Of a stretch of DNA of 64,000 nt, positions 26,001 through 38,449 are shown in pieces. The notes under the pieces are model-generated. The model saw only the letters and a program-made list of their open reading frames with translations, had not been told where the DNA came from and searched no databases. The position numbers and the translations under genes were made by a program. Each line of letters opens with the position of its first letter. Positions within the stretch are counted from its first letter, which is position 1. Source of the stretch: Halichondria panicea (lineage: Eukaryota > Porifera > Demospongiae > Suberitida > Halichondriidae); the NCBI RefSeq assembly GCF_963675165.1, contig NC_087390.1, positions 5,197,250 through 5,261,249 of the forward strand, written 5' to 3'.

Positions 26001-29000
26001 ACACCTTTAATTGGAAAATTAACTTTCAATGAAGAGAAATTGCTTACATTCCAACATACGTAGCTATAATTATAGCTTCAATTCTGTTTCTTCAGAAAGT
26101 GTCTGACAGTCGACAGCCTCAGACTGAACCCTCTATATTCTCTGTTCCAATTCCAGAACTAGGAAAAAGCGCCAGTGCTTTCGTACAGGTGAAAATACTT
26201 AGTCAAGTATATACCAATTGTCCATTTATCTTTTAAGTGTGCAGCATGGTACCTATACCTACCAATGGGTTGTTATTGAGATGTTCAATTGTAATTATCT
26301 CACAATTAAGTACCCTATGGTTCATCATGTCTATATATCCGCTTTTAATCATACTAGTACATACACTATAGTTCAATCACTTGCCCCCCATTATTATTTA
26401 GATGCGAGCCGTGACTATTTTTGAAGGTAGCACCCTCATGCGCACTGGAAACTGGAGCCTACCGGAAACAGTCTCAATTTTTATCACCCCTCCCCCTGGC
26501 GACGTCTCCATCAATAGAGATAATATTGTCTTCACTGCTGTATTTTTTGGAAGCCAACTAAGACTAACCGTTAGCTTGGAGGTCGAGTGGACGAGTCCCA
26601 ATGTAACCTTGAGTAGTATCCAGCGGAAGAAGCGACAATCTGATGCCATGGAAACAATGTTTAGATTAGCTCTCGGAACTGAGCCGATCGAAATGTTTGG
26701 AGAAATACCAGTGGACACTGCTACGCAGACATTCGATGTAAGTGGAACCGAATTATTGCATGGCCTAAAACCTCTAGTTTACTTGGCATACCCACTCTAA
26801 CCTAATTTCTGCTATTATGGTCATAGATTCTGATTGTACTAGCTGTTAGCCTATAGCTAGTTTGAGCATCACTACGTATTTAAGGGCTTAGGTGATTTTT
26901 TGACTGAGTTGTTATGGTCTAATCAACTTCTGTCATGCACCTAATATTGTAGGGGAGCAGTGTCAGTGGTATGGTGGATGCTAACCTGTTCTTTGATAAT
27001 GAAGAAGATCCTACGAACTCAACACTGTATCTACAGGTAAGTTTAAAGATACCTGCATGCAGAAGTACCATAATTATAGCGATTATAATTATAACTAAAA
27101 GTAGATACAGTGAATCTACTGAACAAGGGTATGATTAACAGCTTCAGTTTTGACCTCTTTCAATCATCGTTTTTTCATATCATTGCCTGTGTTGTGTATA
27201 ATTATTACTGGAAAATAAATCTCATAATCATTTCGGACAGTCTTTTATCAAATTTTCCATTGTAAAAGCAAAGTATTCGACCCTTAACCTATTATCCACA
27301 ACATCATCTCCTTCTCTGTACCGGTATCCTGCAGATTCAGACCCAGACTCCCCTGTCCATGGATGGTGGTGCCTGGAGTGACCCAATCGCTATCAACGTG
27401 TCCAATGTCAACTTCGTACAACGTGCGTAGCACTATAATCATAGTACCTCTTGTGAAAAAATAATGTGTGATTATATTCTTTTGTGTGCTACCATAAATA
27501 ATTCCAGTAGCTCAAAGTAGCACTTTAATTGATTCCTCAAGCTATTGTTTTTCACATTTAAGAGACAGTTAAACTTCATTCTATGCTTTTAATTCAAGTG
27601 GCCTAGGTCTGAATGATACTAATGAAATTAAATTTGGCGTTAACTCTACAGCTGGCTTGTCTGTGGGTGCAGTGGTTGCAATCGCTGTTGCAATTCCATT
27701 CGTATTGATCCTAGTGTTACTGTTAGTGCTGATACTGGTTCCCGTGGGATTGATCATCAGGAGAAAGAAGAGATACCAATATGTTGTGAGTGTCACATAA
27801 CAACATAATTATTAACAACAGGAGATGAAGAATTGTTTGCATGTATGGATCAAAATATACATCAAAGCTAGCTTCGGGAGCTAAAAATCTCACTCCCTTT
27901 ATATACACATACAATTAATGCTAATTTGACCTAAGCTCTATGCCATGCTGTTATTGAAGCTACGAAGAAGAGTTAACCAATTCCCTCATTTTGTCTTTTC
28001 TCGAATGCAGACTGAAGATTTTACTGACAACAACATGATGAATCTGGCCAATGAGCAGAAAATGACTTCATTCTTTGCCGGGGAGATAGAGGGAAAAGAA
28101 CCACTACTGGATGAGTGGGAGGTGAGCATATGAAAACTGCCTGGGTATAGACTGCTCAATTTGCTACTTTTTCTCGTACACGTAACAGTGAGATTATTAA
28201 ACAAACGCTTATACTACACTCACAATTCAATTTCTGTGTGAAATGCGGCCCTTTACACACTGTGTATGCAAGTAACTTCGGTTAGCATAAATTACAACTT
28301 CTACATGTATACATGTAGTTCCTCAATTGACATAGTGACCCACATCATCTTTGCTATAGATTGACACTGGTGAGGTTATAGTGGAAGATCATCTCGGAGA
28401 GGGAGCCTTTGGTTTGGTGTTCAAGGGAGTTGTTCGTGGACCACTCAGAAACTCTAAACTCAGTCCAAAACTCAAGCAATCTATTGCCATTCCTGTAGCC
28501 ATCAAGTTGCTCAAAGGTGAGCTGAACCACTGTATATAATACTGAACTACGACGGCACAACGTATGTACATGTGTACGTGATTGCATAGAATAGTCTCGT
28601 TTTTGCTGATATAGTTTATATGACCAGTTTGTGAGCTAACTTTGAATATTGGAGCGTCTAGGTTATGAGTATACATACTAAAATGTGAGTGTTTTCACCT
28701 AAATTAACCCATACACCATTATCATTTAACCGCTGAATAATTTTCGACATGTACATCGATCATTTCACTATAATTATAATTATAGTTTATTTTTCATGCA
28801 GACACTGCTTCACGTAAAGAGAGGAAGGACTTTCTTGATGAGATTGAGACAATGAAGAAGATATCAGACGGTTTCAATCCTCATGTAGTGAACATGGTTG
28901 GCTGTGTGACCCTACAGGAGCCGCTGTGCCTCATTACTGAGTTCGTACCTCACGGAGATCTCCTGGACTACCTCAGGAACCAACGAAAGAAGGTGAGTAG

Positions 29001-29815
29001 GAGTTACTTTTTGCTACGTAGGTTTTTCAGACCCTGCTATTGCATCTAAATTAATGAGGAGACTGGTTAATTTTTGATCAATATAATTATGCATGCCTAC
29101 ATACTTTAGGCTGCTTCCAAGAGGAGAAGTGATTATATTCTGCGTCAGGAACTCGAAAACCAAAAGAAAGCTTACGATGAACTCAGACGCAAAGTGGAGA
29201 TACTCCAATCAGGCCAGGAGGATGACCCCTCTCGCTCAACCGGGGGCAGTGGCTATGCCGAGATCGTGCAGCTGAGGGATATGGAGCAACTGGGGGAGCT
29301 TTCGAAAAACCAAATGATGGAAAGTCAGGGAGTGGAAGGAATAAGAAATCAGGTACGTATTAATTTTGCCTTTATAGCCATTAAAATGTCATAACTTGTG
29401 CGCAGTGAATCTATATCTCTCTAGTATCCTGATTGAGTGTCTTCTTTACATGAACAAAATATATTAAAAATGGCTGAAATGCTATTTTCTTTGGCCATTA
29501 GTATTTTCTCATGAGTGGTATTGAGCATTATGTTATTTTCATGCAGGTCATACAAGAAGAGGAGGCTGGTCTGCATACTATTGTGGAGGAGAACACTTTT
29601 GCCGATAACGACTCTGACGGGATGCCTTCTTCTCCTGCCCCTTACCTGGTGAGTGTTTCCACAAATCATTGCATGCCTACACACATTACAGAAAACAAAC
29701 TGGAATCCACTTTAACCATTATTTATCGGATAGAGTCTTCTTCTCAGTATTATAATGTATAATTATGCCTCGAGGCGTAGCCGCACGAGGGATACGGTAA
29801 AGCTGACTGTGTGTG

Positions 29816-29862
<47 letters not shown>

Positions 29863-32800
29863 GTGTGTATTCCAGCTATAACTGCTCAACGGTTGCAATG
29901 CGACGAAAACTAACAGCTTCTATAGGCTTCTAGCCACGTTCTCTTGGATTTTGATTCGTGGATTAGCAAACTAAAGCTTCTTTCTCGAGTTATGGCTAGT
30001 TTGACTCACATTGAAGGCTGTTGCAGTCTCTTCAGAATCTTTCATAGCATCATCTGTCCGCACAAACTTTCTATTCAACATATGAGTTAGCCTTGCACTA
30101 AAGCGCTAGCTTTTTGTTAGCTACAATACTCAGAAAATATCTGTTAAAACAGCTAGCTAGCAGTAGCCATTTGTGAAATTGATCTCTTTGGACACACCCT
30201 TTAATTATTCCTGTGGATGTAATGCGCATGCGCGCTCATTCCCCATGATATCCAAGATCCAGATCCAGATTCTCCTGGCAGAATCATCTTTGTCTTGAGG
30301 GCCTGGTAAGCCACAAAACACTACCATATAACAATATAGATAACAATATGCATGTACACAGGTCTTTTCTTCTTAGATATTATATACACTGAACTACAGA
30401 TCCTGGAAGAATCAATTTTCTTCTTTCTTGAGGTCCTGGTAAGCCACATAATACAATAAATAACAACAATAGATGCATGTAAATAAGTCTTTTCTTCTCA
30501 GTGACTTTATATAGATAAGCTAACTTTAATATAAAATTCATTATAGATAACACTCTAATACTTTTGAGCGAAAGCAAAAACATGGCGAGAGGCATTAGCA
30601 CAGCGCCAGCTTGAACACTAGTTATATCAGTAAATTGCCTACAAATATTTGGCTTACAAATATTTACGGCACAAATGTATGTGTGCAAAAAACATATTGT
30701 ATTAGAACGTTAGTGGTCCTTCTGTACACTATACCCTCCCTACATCTTCCCTTCATCCTCACCTCAGGAAGCCAGCAATGAGTACTCTCACCTTGACCCC
30801 CCCCAGAAGGGAGTGGAGGCAACCAACGAGAAACAGGATGAGGAGGAAGACCCGTACATGGAACTAGGGGAGCTGGAGGCTAACGACCTCATGCAGTTTG
30901 CCTACCAGATCGCCACTGGAATGGTGAGAGATAGTTGAGTTAAAACGGCTGGGCTTCCATATGTATATGTCGTCACCACTTAAGTTATGGGTAAAATCAA
31001 ACTCCTTGTCAGGTTCCGTTGCATGCATAGCATACCTTAACACGCAACTGTAATGAATGTGCCCTAGCTGCATGCATGCATGCATGCATGGTATATTACA
31101 TGTGAATCTTCAACTCACAATTTAACGTACGAGCACAGTGGAAAATGTTTCGGGATTCTTATCAATTCCTTTCTCTCGATATACACATGCAGGAATATCT
31201 TGCCAGTCTAAACATAGTGCATCGCGACCTGGCCTGTCGTAACATCCTGGTTGGTGAGGACAAGAATCTTAAGATCACTGACTTTGGTCTCTCCCGAGAG
31301 GTAGAGGAAGTGTACGTGAAGAAGACACGAGGTCGCCTGCCCCTCAAGTGGATGGCTCTTGAATCTATCAATGAAAGAGAGTTCTCCACCTCCTCTGATG
31401 TGTGGTCCTTTGGAGTGGTCCTTTGGGAGATTGGAACACTGGGTAAGTACAGTTTATTTCCTTGCCAATTTGCCAGCATCTATATATCTAGCGTGTCAGT
31501 GGAACAACCTGCATGTATACCAACGTTAGCACGTACGTATATAGTGGCACACTGTATGTCTTTGATATTTGGGCATAAATCCAAACTCTTTTAGCGTTTT
31601 TATACTGTGGTCGCAATGTACAAAAGTGTTTGCCTTATCTAAAGACAACACGATCAAAATTAATGTCTACATGATTAATGCCTATATAGTACCACTCTTA
31701 TTTGAAAGCACCGCCAAATGCATATAAGTTGAGCTTGTATTCACTAAATGCACTGACTCATTACTGTAGGTGGCTTCCCCTACCCAACCATCAGCAACAC
31801 TGATCTCCTCATGATGCTAAAGCAAGGCTATCGTCTCGAAAAGCCAGACAACTGCGCCCCTCAAGTGTGAGTTATATACAAGTAACGTAACGCATGAAGT
31901 AGTGCAACTGCCACCTATAAAATGAAAGCACCGCAGGTGCTGATGCCTCGGTGAAGATGCCAAAGCTACATAACATAAAGCTACTAATAATTTTGCTGCA
32001 TGCAAAAACTCACAGAATGGGTAATGATCGACCATTATTATTGTTAAAAACGATCTATGCCAAAAGTTCAAGTCTAAAATTAATGGCTGCATTAGCAGAG
32101 CCTTGCAGCTCTCTTCTCACTCTTGCAGCTACCAATAGCTAGCGTTTTAGTGCAGAGCTAACTACTAAGTAGAGTAGCAACACTCGGTAAACAAGTTTGG
32201 CTACGTGCTCTTCTGAAAAAACTGCAATGGCATTCCAAGTAAGCAAAACTAGGTATAACTCGAGAACAAAGCATTATTTTGCAAATCCACGAATTAAAAT
32301 CCAAGTAAACATGACTAGAAGCCTATAGAAACTCTTACTTGCACTTGATTCATCCTTGAGCAGCTGTAGCAGTCTACACAGACAGACAGACAGACAGACA
32401 CACAAACACACTACCGTATACCTCACTTGCGCATGCGCACCGAGGCATAATAATCGATGTGGCTATAGAACATGCTAGAACATACATCAATAGATTATGC
32501 TATACCATTGAATTGTGTACACTGCAATCACTTTTTGTTTGTACAAGTAGCAATATCATAAACAACTATAATTATGTGCAATTCTCGTATCCTATAGATA
32601 TTACTATTAGGAACTCTCTGCACATACAGGTATGAAGTGATGCTTGAGTGCTGGAACGAGCATCCTATCGATCGTCCCACCTTCACAAAATTGCGCAGCA
32701 AGTTCAGCGATATGCTCCTAGCAACCACAAGTGATACGTACATGATCCTCGAAGTTGATGACCAGAAGGTCTACTACACGGTGGCAGATGATGATGAAAA

Positions 32801-33380
32801 AAGAGAAAGAAGTGATAGCAGCAGTTCTTCAGATAGTGACTCGAGTATCAAGAAATCGAAAAGCAAGGAGATTAAAAAGCCAGTGTGGTCAAAGCCAGTC
32901 AATCCTTATGTTGATACACCTGCCAGTCGATTGGAGCCAATTACTGAGTACGCTCAGGACGATGATAATGTGGTGACCGTCGAACAACACGATACTTCTT
33001 CTTCGGACGAGGACGAATATGACAGAAGGGGAATTGAGAGTGCATATGTGGATCAACCTGCAATGCGTTCCGTTCCAAATATGTCAGATTCTAATTCCAA
33101 TGAACCTCAAAATGGGCATGTTTTAAGTTCCGAGGATGGTGATCGCCATATGAGTACCGGAGTCCCGATTTCTCTGCTCACTGACAATAAACCCACCCAG
33201 CACACGCCGGTCACACACCACAGCAAGTCAAACCCCTACGTTGATTCCCCAGGCACTGGACAGCTGTTGCCTGACCCGCCGAAATACGAGAATGAGATTG
33301 TTATCGATTCTTCTCGAATGAAACCTCTGAGTGAGGAGTTGGGCCTAATGGATGGTGGGGACACTGGTACCGTACTATAA
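17046..33380 (+). CDS. Receptor tyrosine kinase with Cys-rich/FN3 ectodomain and split kinase domain
   Basis: Thirty-one exons keep frame to 1,729 residues: 17046-17271, 18213-18304, 18490-18534, 19770-19916, 20055-20129, 20352-20441, 20635-20686, 20801-20988, 21244-21370, 23153-23263, 23340-23425, 23524-23631, 23897-23963, 24168-24472, 24894-25271, 25555-25691, 25809-25971, 26096-26188, 26402-26737, 26953-27036, 27335-27422, 27652-27785, 28011-28121, 28360-28516, 28802-28992, 29110-29352, 29547-29648, 30768-30923, 31193-31442, 31770-31866, 32630-33380. Order: signal peptide, Ser/Gly-acidic linker, CxxxC exons, about six FN3-like domains with an RKKR site, TM (about 1001-1035), kinase (about 1085-1512). 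Visible: glycine loop [12 protein letters not shown], Lys1130, HRDLACRN (Asp1376), DFG (Asp1394), [11 protein letters not shown], all consistent with an active enzyme. Exons 26-28 form a roughly 165-residue kinase insert with a coiled coil. The 217-residue tail repeats a YVDxP motif. Ligand unknown. Confidence 0.88.
17445..17943. mobile_element. 499-bp element with 28-bp perfect terminal inverted repeats, in intron 1
   Basis: The sequence at 17445-17472 (core GAGTTAGAGGGATAGGAAAC) recurs as an exact reverse complement at 17916-17943. Nothing inside reads as a transposase. Part of the interior (about 17705-17815) also resembles sequence upstream of the two VioB-like genes (about 45875-45960 and 51585-51690), so it belongs to a dispersed family. 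No clear target-site duplication was seen. Confidence 0.6.
22368..22417. repeat. GT-rich microsatellite in an intron of the kinase gene
   Basis: Imperfect (TG)n with a terminal run of G lies inside the 1.78-kb intron 21371-23152. The rest of that intron shows nothing recognisable. Confidence 0.8.
29765..30250 (+). repeat. Dispersed repeat with a (GTCT)n core, forward copy
   Basis: It begins ATGCCTCGAGGCG, runs into a GTCT microsatellite (29817-29861), then a unique body including CTTCTATAGGCTTCTAG and CTCGAGTTATGGCTAG, and ends near a GCGCATGCGC-like stretch. A diverged copy lies in reverse orientation at 32180-32455. Both are in introns of the kinase gene. The ends are not defined well enough to name a transposon class. 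Confidence 0.65.
30254..30505 (+). repeat. Imperfect tandem duplication of about 120 bp inside an intron
   Basis: Two diverged units share AGATCC, then TCTTGAGG..CCTGGTAAGCCACA, then TCTTTTCTTCT.AG. Each unit therefore ends a short open block with a donor-like CTG|GTAAGCC and is followed by a polypyrimidine-AG acceptor-like end. It lies in the intron between kinase-insert exons 29547-29648 and 30768-30923. Confidence 0.5.
31917..32095 (+). repeat. Dispersed repeat copy shared with 46770-47000
   Basis: The stretch starting AAATGAAAGCACCGC and continuing through GGTGCTGATGCC, TTTTGCTGCATGCA and GATC.ATGCCAAAAGT matches the region at 46770-47000 in the same order. It lies in the last intron of the kinase gene. 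No coding content; element class unknown. Confidence 0.55.
32180..32455 (-). repeat. Dispersed repeat with a (GTCT)n core, reverse copy
   Basis: The reverse complement of this block matches the element at 29765-30250: ATGCCTCGG end, (GTCT)n core (here CAGACAGACAGACAGACA), TTCTATAGGCTTCTAG and CTCGAGTTATACCTAG. It sits in the last intron, so the two inverted copies bracket exons 30768-30923, 31193-31442 and 31770-31866. Confidence 0.65.
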
Positions 33381-33961
33381 ACTAATTTGGATTCAAAAAC
33401 TGATGAACTATAAGTCAAACTTTACTCATTTTAAACAAATTTTGTATTGATATCTTACTGCTGCGCTATGTAATAAAACATTTAGAAGTTTACTTTCACT
33501 GTATCCCTATTGCATCTATAATATATTATCTTGGTTAGTCTAATCTGGTGAGAAAGCAATATCGTGCATACAGTAAACACATAATTGCATTCTGCTATGT
33601 AGATTTAGTGGGAATGGATTAATACACAACTCAAGAGAGAGAGCACCGTCTGATTATATAGACTACATCTCTATAGTTACGTATCTCTAACAAAAGTCAC
33701 AGTTATTAAATTCTACATAATTATGCATGTGTGTATATGTATGATGTGATTGAATAAAGGCAACCACTATATAAAGTACATTAAAATAACAGTTTATATA
33801 GAATCTACATACTGATGGCTCCATAACAATCTCAAAGTAACAAATACTCATTACATGCATAAATAGGTGGCAGTGATGATTGTGTGCAACTCTCAGTATC
33901 TGCTTTTCTTAATTCGTATACAACATTAACTTGACTTCGCTCATAATTATTGCAAGGAAAT
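33381..33961. other. Spacer between the kinase gene and the first sushi/Cys-ladder gene
   Basis: A short 580-bp spacer. It holds the kinase gene's polyadenylation signals and, about 100 bp before the next ATG, a TATA-like CATAAATAG (33859-33867). No exon visible. Confidence 0.5.
33472..33477 (+). promoter_or_regulatory. Polyadenylation signal of the kinase gene
   Basis: AATAAA lies about 92 bp after the stop codon at 33378-33380, in an AT-rich 3' flank. A second AATAAA occurs near 33754. Confidence 0.6.
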
Positions 33962-35988
33962 ATGAAAGGAAACCAATCATATGGAGTATCACCAAATAAA
34001 GGTAGAAATGAACAACGTGCACAAGAAGGCATTTATGATGAAGTCGAGATGCCAGAGCTTCACACGTATAAGAAGACATCTAAAAGTGAACATGTACAAA
34101 GCTCTCGCCAAGAAAAATGGCACTGTGGACACAATGTGCTTTGGGGGATAATGGCAACTATCGTGGTGGTGCTGATTGCCATTCTTGCATCCATTACTCT
34201 GATTGTAGCATCAATGGACTTTCAAGCCCTCAGGGACTTTCAAGGTAAGTCATTTGGAGTAAAATGAATGGATGTAATTGATGCAGTGCTGCAGTTGCAT
34301 GCCCCGAGCTACATGAAGTCGAGAATGGATCAACCACTATCACTCCTGGTCTAGTACATCGTGGGATTGGATCAAAAGTGGATTACTCGTGCGACCAAGG
34401 CTATGTTCTTGTCGGAATTGCCACAAGGCATTGTGTTTACCGATACTACACGGAAATGTTAGGATTTTGGAATGGCAGTGCTCCGTCCTGTCGAGGTAAG
34501 GTGCTTGTCATTATTATATATATATCCCAACACAAAATTATACAGTACGATGCCCACTACTGGACCCAGTGGATCATGGAAGCATGATCCTTAGCTCAAG
34601 GAACATTGCCCCTGTGATTGCAACGTACTCTTGTCAGAATGGTTATCTCCTCATCGGCCCTAAGCAGAGAGAATGTGTATACTCCAGTGGCAAGGAAATT
34701 GGACAATGGAGTGGAATCATGCCATCATGTAAGTTTACAGTCGGTGTTGCAACCATCATTGGATGCTGCATGTGCATGAATGCATAGTTTATGGTGTTGA
34801 TGCATATGCATGCAGTCACTCCATTCATATAGGTCGGATTGGGAGCTTAATTGACTGCAACCAGTCAAATTGCAGGCTCACGACTGTTGATTGCCGCTAT
34901 CGTCAAGGTTACTGTAGCATTAGCTGCAATAGTTCAATGCCTTTTTCCTGTCACCAGGCATCTTTTGATTGTCCACAGAGAGGAAGTGGTTGCTACATAA
35001 ACTGTACGAGTGAATATCAATATGAATGTCTCGGGACTAATACACTATGTGGAGAAAGTGGTGACTGCATTGTCGATTGCCTTGGTCGCTATTCTTGCCA
35101 ATACTCCAACTTTTCCTGTTCTATAAATGGACAGTCTAGAATGAACTGTGCTGGTCAGCAAGCATGTCAATATTCACGATTTACTTGCTCTGAAGGTAAG
35201 CAAGCACTAGTTATCTTTACATGTTATGTGACTGTGATGTAATCTAGGTAAAAATATACACAGGTTATTCTGGAAAGAGCAGCCTAGTACACTGTAGTGG
35301 TTCATCTTCATGTAATAGTGCTACTTTGAGTAACACTCAACAAATAAAGTGCAGTGGCTCTTCGTCATGTTACTATGCCAGTTTGAGTAACGCTCACCAA
35401 CTGGAGTGCAGTGGCTTTTTTTCATGTTACTATGCCGGTTTGCTAAATGCTGAAGAATTGCTAAATTGCAGTGGATCATCATCATGCCAAAGTGTGAATA
35501 ACATTTCTACAGAACAACTACATTGCAGCGGTAATTCCGCTTGTATTAACAGCAGAGGAGATCTGAGTGCTACTTCAATGAACTGCAGTGGATCATCATC
35601 ATGCAGAAGCTCAACGTTCGAAATTGGCCAGGTGAATTGCAATGGGGCATCATCATGTTCATCAAGTACAATAAACTGTCCTTCAAATAGCATGGCATGC
35701 GATGTGAGCTGTTCTGGTATCAACTCATGTCAATCTTTAAACATTTATTGCCCTAACGACGCAGACTGCAATGTACATTGCAACAACAGAGGATCATGTA
35801 ACAATGCTCGCATATATTGTCCAACTGGAAACTACTTCTGCAATATACATTGTTCTAATCCACTGTCCTGTGCGAGCTTGCAAATCACCAACTCACAAAA
35901 CGTCAACCTACGTTGCTGTGGAGATCGGTCATGTGTTGGGGCAAACGTGTCACCAACGAGCACAACGAACTGTATATACACTATATAA
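33962..35988 (+). CDS. Type II membrane protein: cytosolic YDEV motif, TM, two sushi domains, Cys-ladder repeats (copy 1)
   Basis: Five exons give 584 residues: 33962-34244, 34295-34495, 34546-34728, 34833-35195, 35264-35988. I chose the ATG at 33962 because the tandem copy starts the same way (MKxN). The N-terminus has no signal peptide; residues 1-58 are polar with tyrosines in YDEV (Y25) and HTYKK, then a TM at about 59-83, so the long C-terminal part is extracellular. Exons 2 and 3 each encode a sushi/CCP-like module (four Cys, final W..C). Exon 4 is a Cys-rich segment of about 120 residues. Exon 5 encodes CSGSSSC-type units spaced about 16-19 residues, a probable disulphide-laddered solenoid. 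Sushi domains usually mediate binding; the YDEV context suggests SH2 docking after phosphorylation. No homologue recognised; a pattern-recognition or adhesion receptor is one inference. Confidence 0.85.
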
Positions 35989-37129
35989 ATACCACGTAGG
36001 TTATTAGATACCGGACTGAAACTGAAACAATAGTTGTAGAGGTATTCGTTATATATAGAACATATAGATCTATCATCATTGATTTTCGTGACTGTGTTAC
36101 GGAACATAAATGTGACACCCACTTTTATTTGATTAAGTAGATGAACCAACAGCTTATCATGACTCATGAGATGCTATAATTGATTGAGTAAGGTGTGGCT
36201 AATATGAGACTAGTATCGATACCGTATAGCGCTTTATTTTGCTGAAGAGCTAATAAACTAAACATTTTGCGGATTGTAGTTTTGAGGATAGAGGTTCAAA
36301 TAAGCACATCCGTACAGTACAGAGGCGGAAATAAACAATGATTCGAGGCGCTAAAATATCGAGGTTCCAGGTTATCCCGCTCATACATTTTACTAAGCCT
36401 CTTCTCTCGACAGCAGACAAATCGCCGATTGCACAATATCTCATTTCTATCTGGTGATGCAAAACGGTTTTACGCCATGGTGATACCACCACTTTGTAGT
36501 GGTTACATTCTCAGTATACTAGGACACTCCTCTGACCTTGGGAGAGCAGGTGTTTTTTTTTTAACCAACGATTAGGGCTTGATAAATTATAATTGGAATA
36601 ATTTAGGGCGAATTAGGAGCCCATTTTTGGTAAAGATCATTACATTAGATTTTGCATAATGACGTGCTCATGGCAAAAATGGCTAAAGGTAATGCGTCTT
36701 AATTTTGTCTGTGTCACATCTCGTAGGCACAAATAAACAGGCACAAGTAAACAGGGCCTATCTTACGCCCGGAAAGCTATGGTCTATTTGAAAGATGATA
36801 AAAACAATAGACTAGTCTAGCTAAATTAACACACCGCCCCTTCAAAAGAAAGTACACTCGCTCCAAGAAGAAGGGAACAATTCCAGTCACTATTAGAAAA
36901 ATAGCGGTAGATCATTCTCTATGAGAACAAAACCTGAAATGCGAAATTTCTCATACAAATTTCAAAAAGGCTAGTATAGCATTGTATCAATAATTTTAGG
37001 TGAGCATATGAAACTCCTAGGCACGTGACAGCAGGCTAGCTAGTACCATCAATATGAGTATAGGAAATGTATATAGGCATAACTCGGTCCGAGCATGTGC
37101 ATGCATAAAGTGTAGTCATACAATTGCAG

Positions 37130-37505
37130 GTTTGTATTCTGAGATTCTGAAACAGAGCAGCACATGCACCTGCAAAGGGATTGCGGGGGTGGGGGCAATG
37201 AGTACATGACAAATAATATTGTTTAGGTTATGCGAAAGAAAACAGCTAGACTGTCTATATTAAAACCAAATGATTATTACACGAGCAGATAGTAGTCAAA
37301 ACATTTGCGACATCCGAGAGTACTACTGTAGTTTTCCTTACATTTTCCACAGTCCACGGTTCATTGAGTCCACACAACGCTGGCTAAAATTATGCTCGGT
37401 GATAATTAAATCGTCAAATATGCGAACAATAATAATTATGGGTCCTATAGTGGGGACTTGTTGCCCATGCACCTTTTGCTCACCCAACCCAACAGGAGAT
37501 GTCTC
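37130..37505 (+). repeat. Duplicated 3' flank, copy 1
   Basis: Shared blocks in the same order as at about 40965-41380 include GCAGATAGTAGTC, a GAGTCCACACAAC block and GACTTGTTGCCCATGCACCT. These show that the tandem duplication of the sushi/Cys-ladder gene included downstream flank and not only the coding exons. Confidence 0.6.
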
Positions 37506-38441
37506 ATGTAATCAATCACGCATGTGAAGTTCACAAATAAAATCACCCAGTATACTAATAAACCATAATATAATTATCGCATCTTCTCACAATAGAGATG
37601 AATATAAATAATCACATTCTACCATCTCACTGTCTTGTATATCCAAACGTAGGGAATTTCTTCCTCTTTGTGAATAATGTGAAATTCTGTTGCTTACCTA
37701 CTATAGCTTTCCATTGAGGCAGTATACCCAAACTTTCCCGAATTTGTATATCACTAAGTTTACAGTGTTTAAATGAACAGCATACATAATAAGAGTACAA
37801 AAAGAAACTATTATAATTATTCAAAGAGGTCCACAATTGCTTATAGGCTGCCACCAGCTTTTAACTAAAATGACATCTGTATAATTATATTCATCTTACA
37901 ATTAATGTGCACTTATAATAAATGCTTTACCATGCACAGTATAGCCTCGGATATAAATAGTTTACTTTCACTATCGATATTGCAATGAAGTGCATCTGTT
38001 TTGGCTAATTTAATGCCCAATAGTGGGGTAAATTTAATATGGTGAAGGAACTGAACTGTACCATCTGCCAAGAAAACAGTGTTTCAGAATGTGCAAACAA
38101 ACAACATGTGGTATAGGACATGCACGGCATACAGTAATAGTCAGAGTACATACATATACGGATGCGAGAATATAACTCTGTCTGGTATTACATAATTATA
38201 GCATCATCTAGACTATAATAATGTATAATTAGAAAGTGCATGAAATAACATTAATTTTATGTAGTCATTGCGACTCTCCACTCCCTCTAACGTCATGGAA
38301 ATGTTAGCAAATTACATAGCTATATTTAAAACCTCATTAGACATATAACGTCAGGACTCCCAACCCCCTTCCTCCAAATGTGCTGAGATTATAAACACAC
38401 TCTTAATTATGGACATGGAGGTGTGTTCTTCTTATAGCTAT

Positions 38442-38449
38442 TATAAAAA
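38442..38449 (+). promoter_or_regulatory. TATA-like box of sushi/Cys-ladder copy 2
   Basis: TATAAAAA about 90 bp upstream of the ATG at 38534. Copy 1 has the weaker CATAAATAG at a similar distance. Inferred from consensus and position only. Confidence 0.4.

Noticed and set aside
31070-31090. GCATGCAT run as a regulatory element
   Set aside because: It is a simple (GCAT)n microsatellite; similar GCATGC-rich runs are scattered in the window.
36216-36363. Second copy of the MITE at 59938
   Set aside because: Only the left 12 bases match well and the right end is not a clear inverse; noted as a possible decayed relative only.
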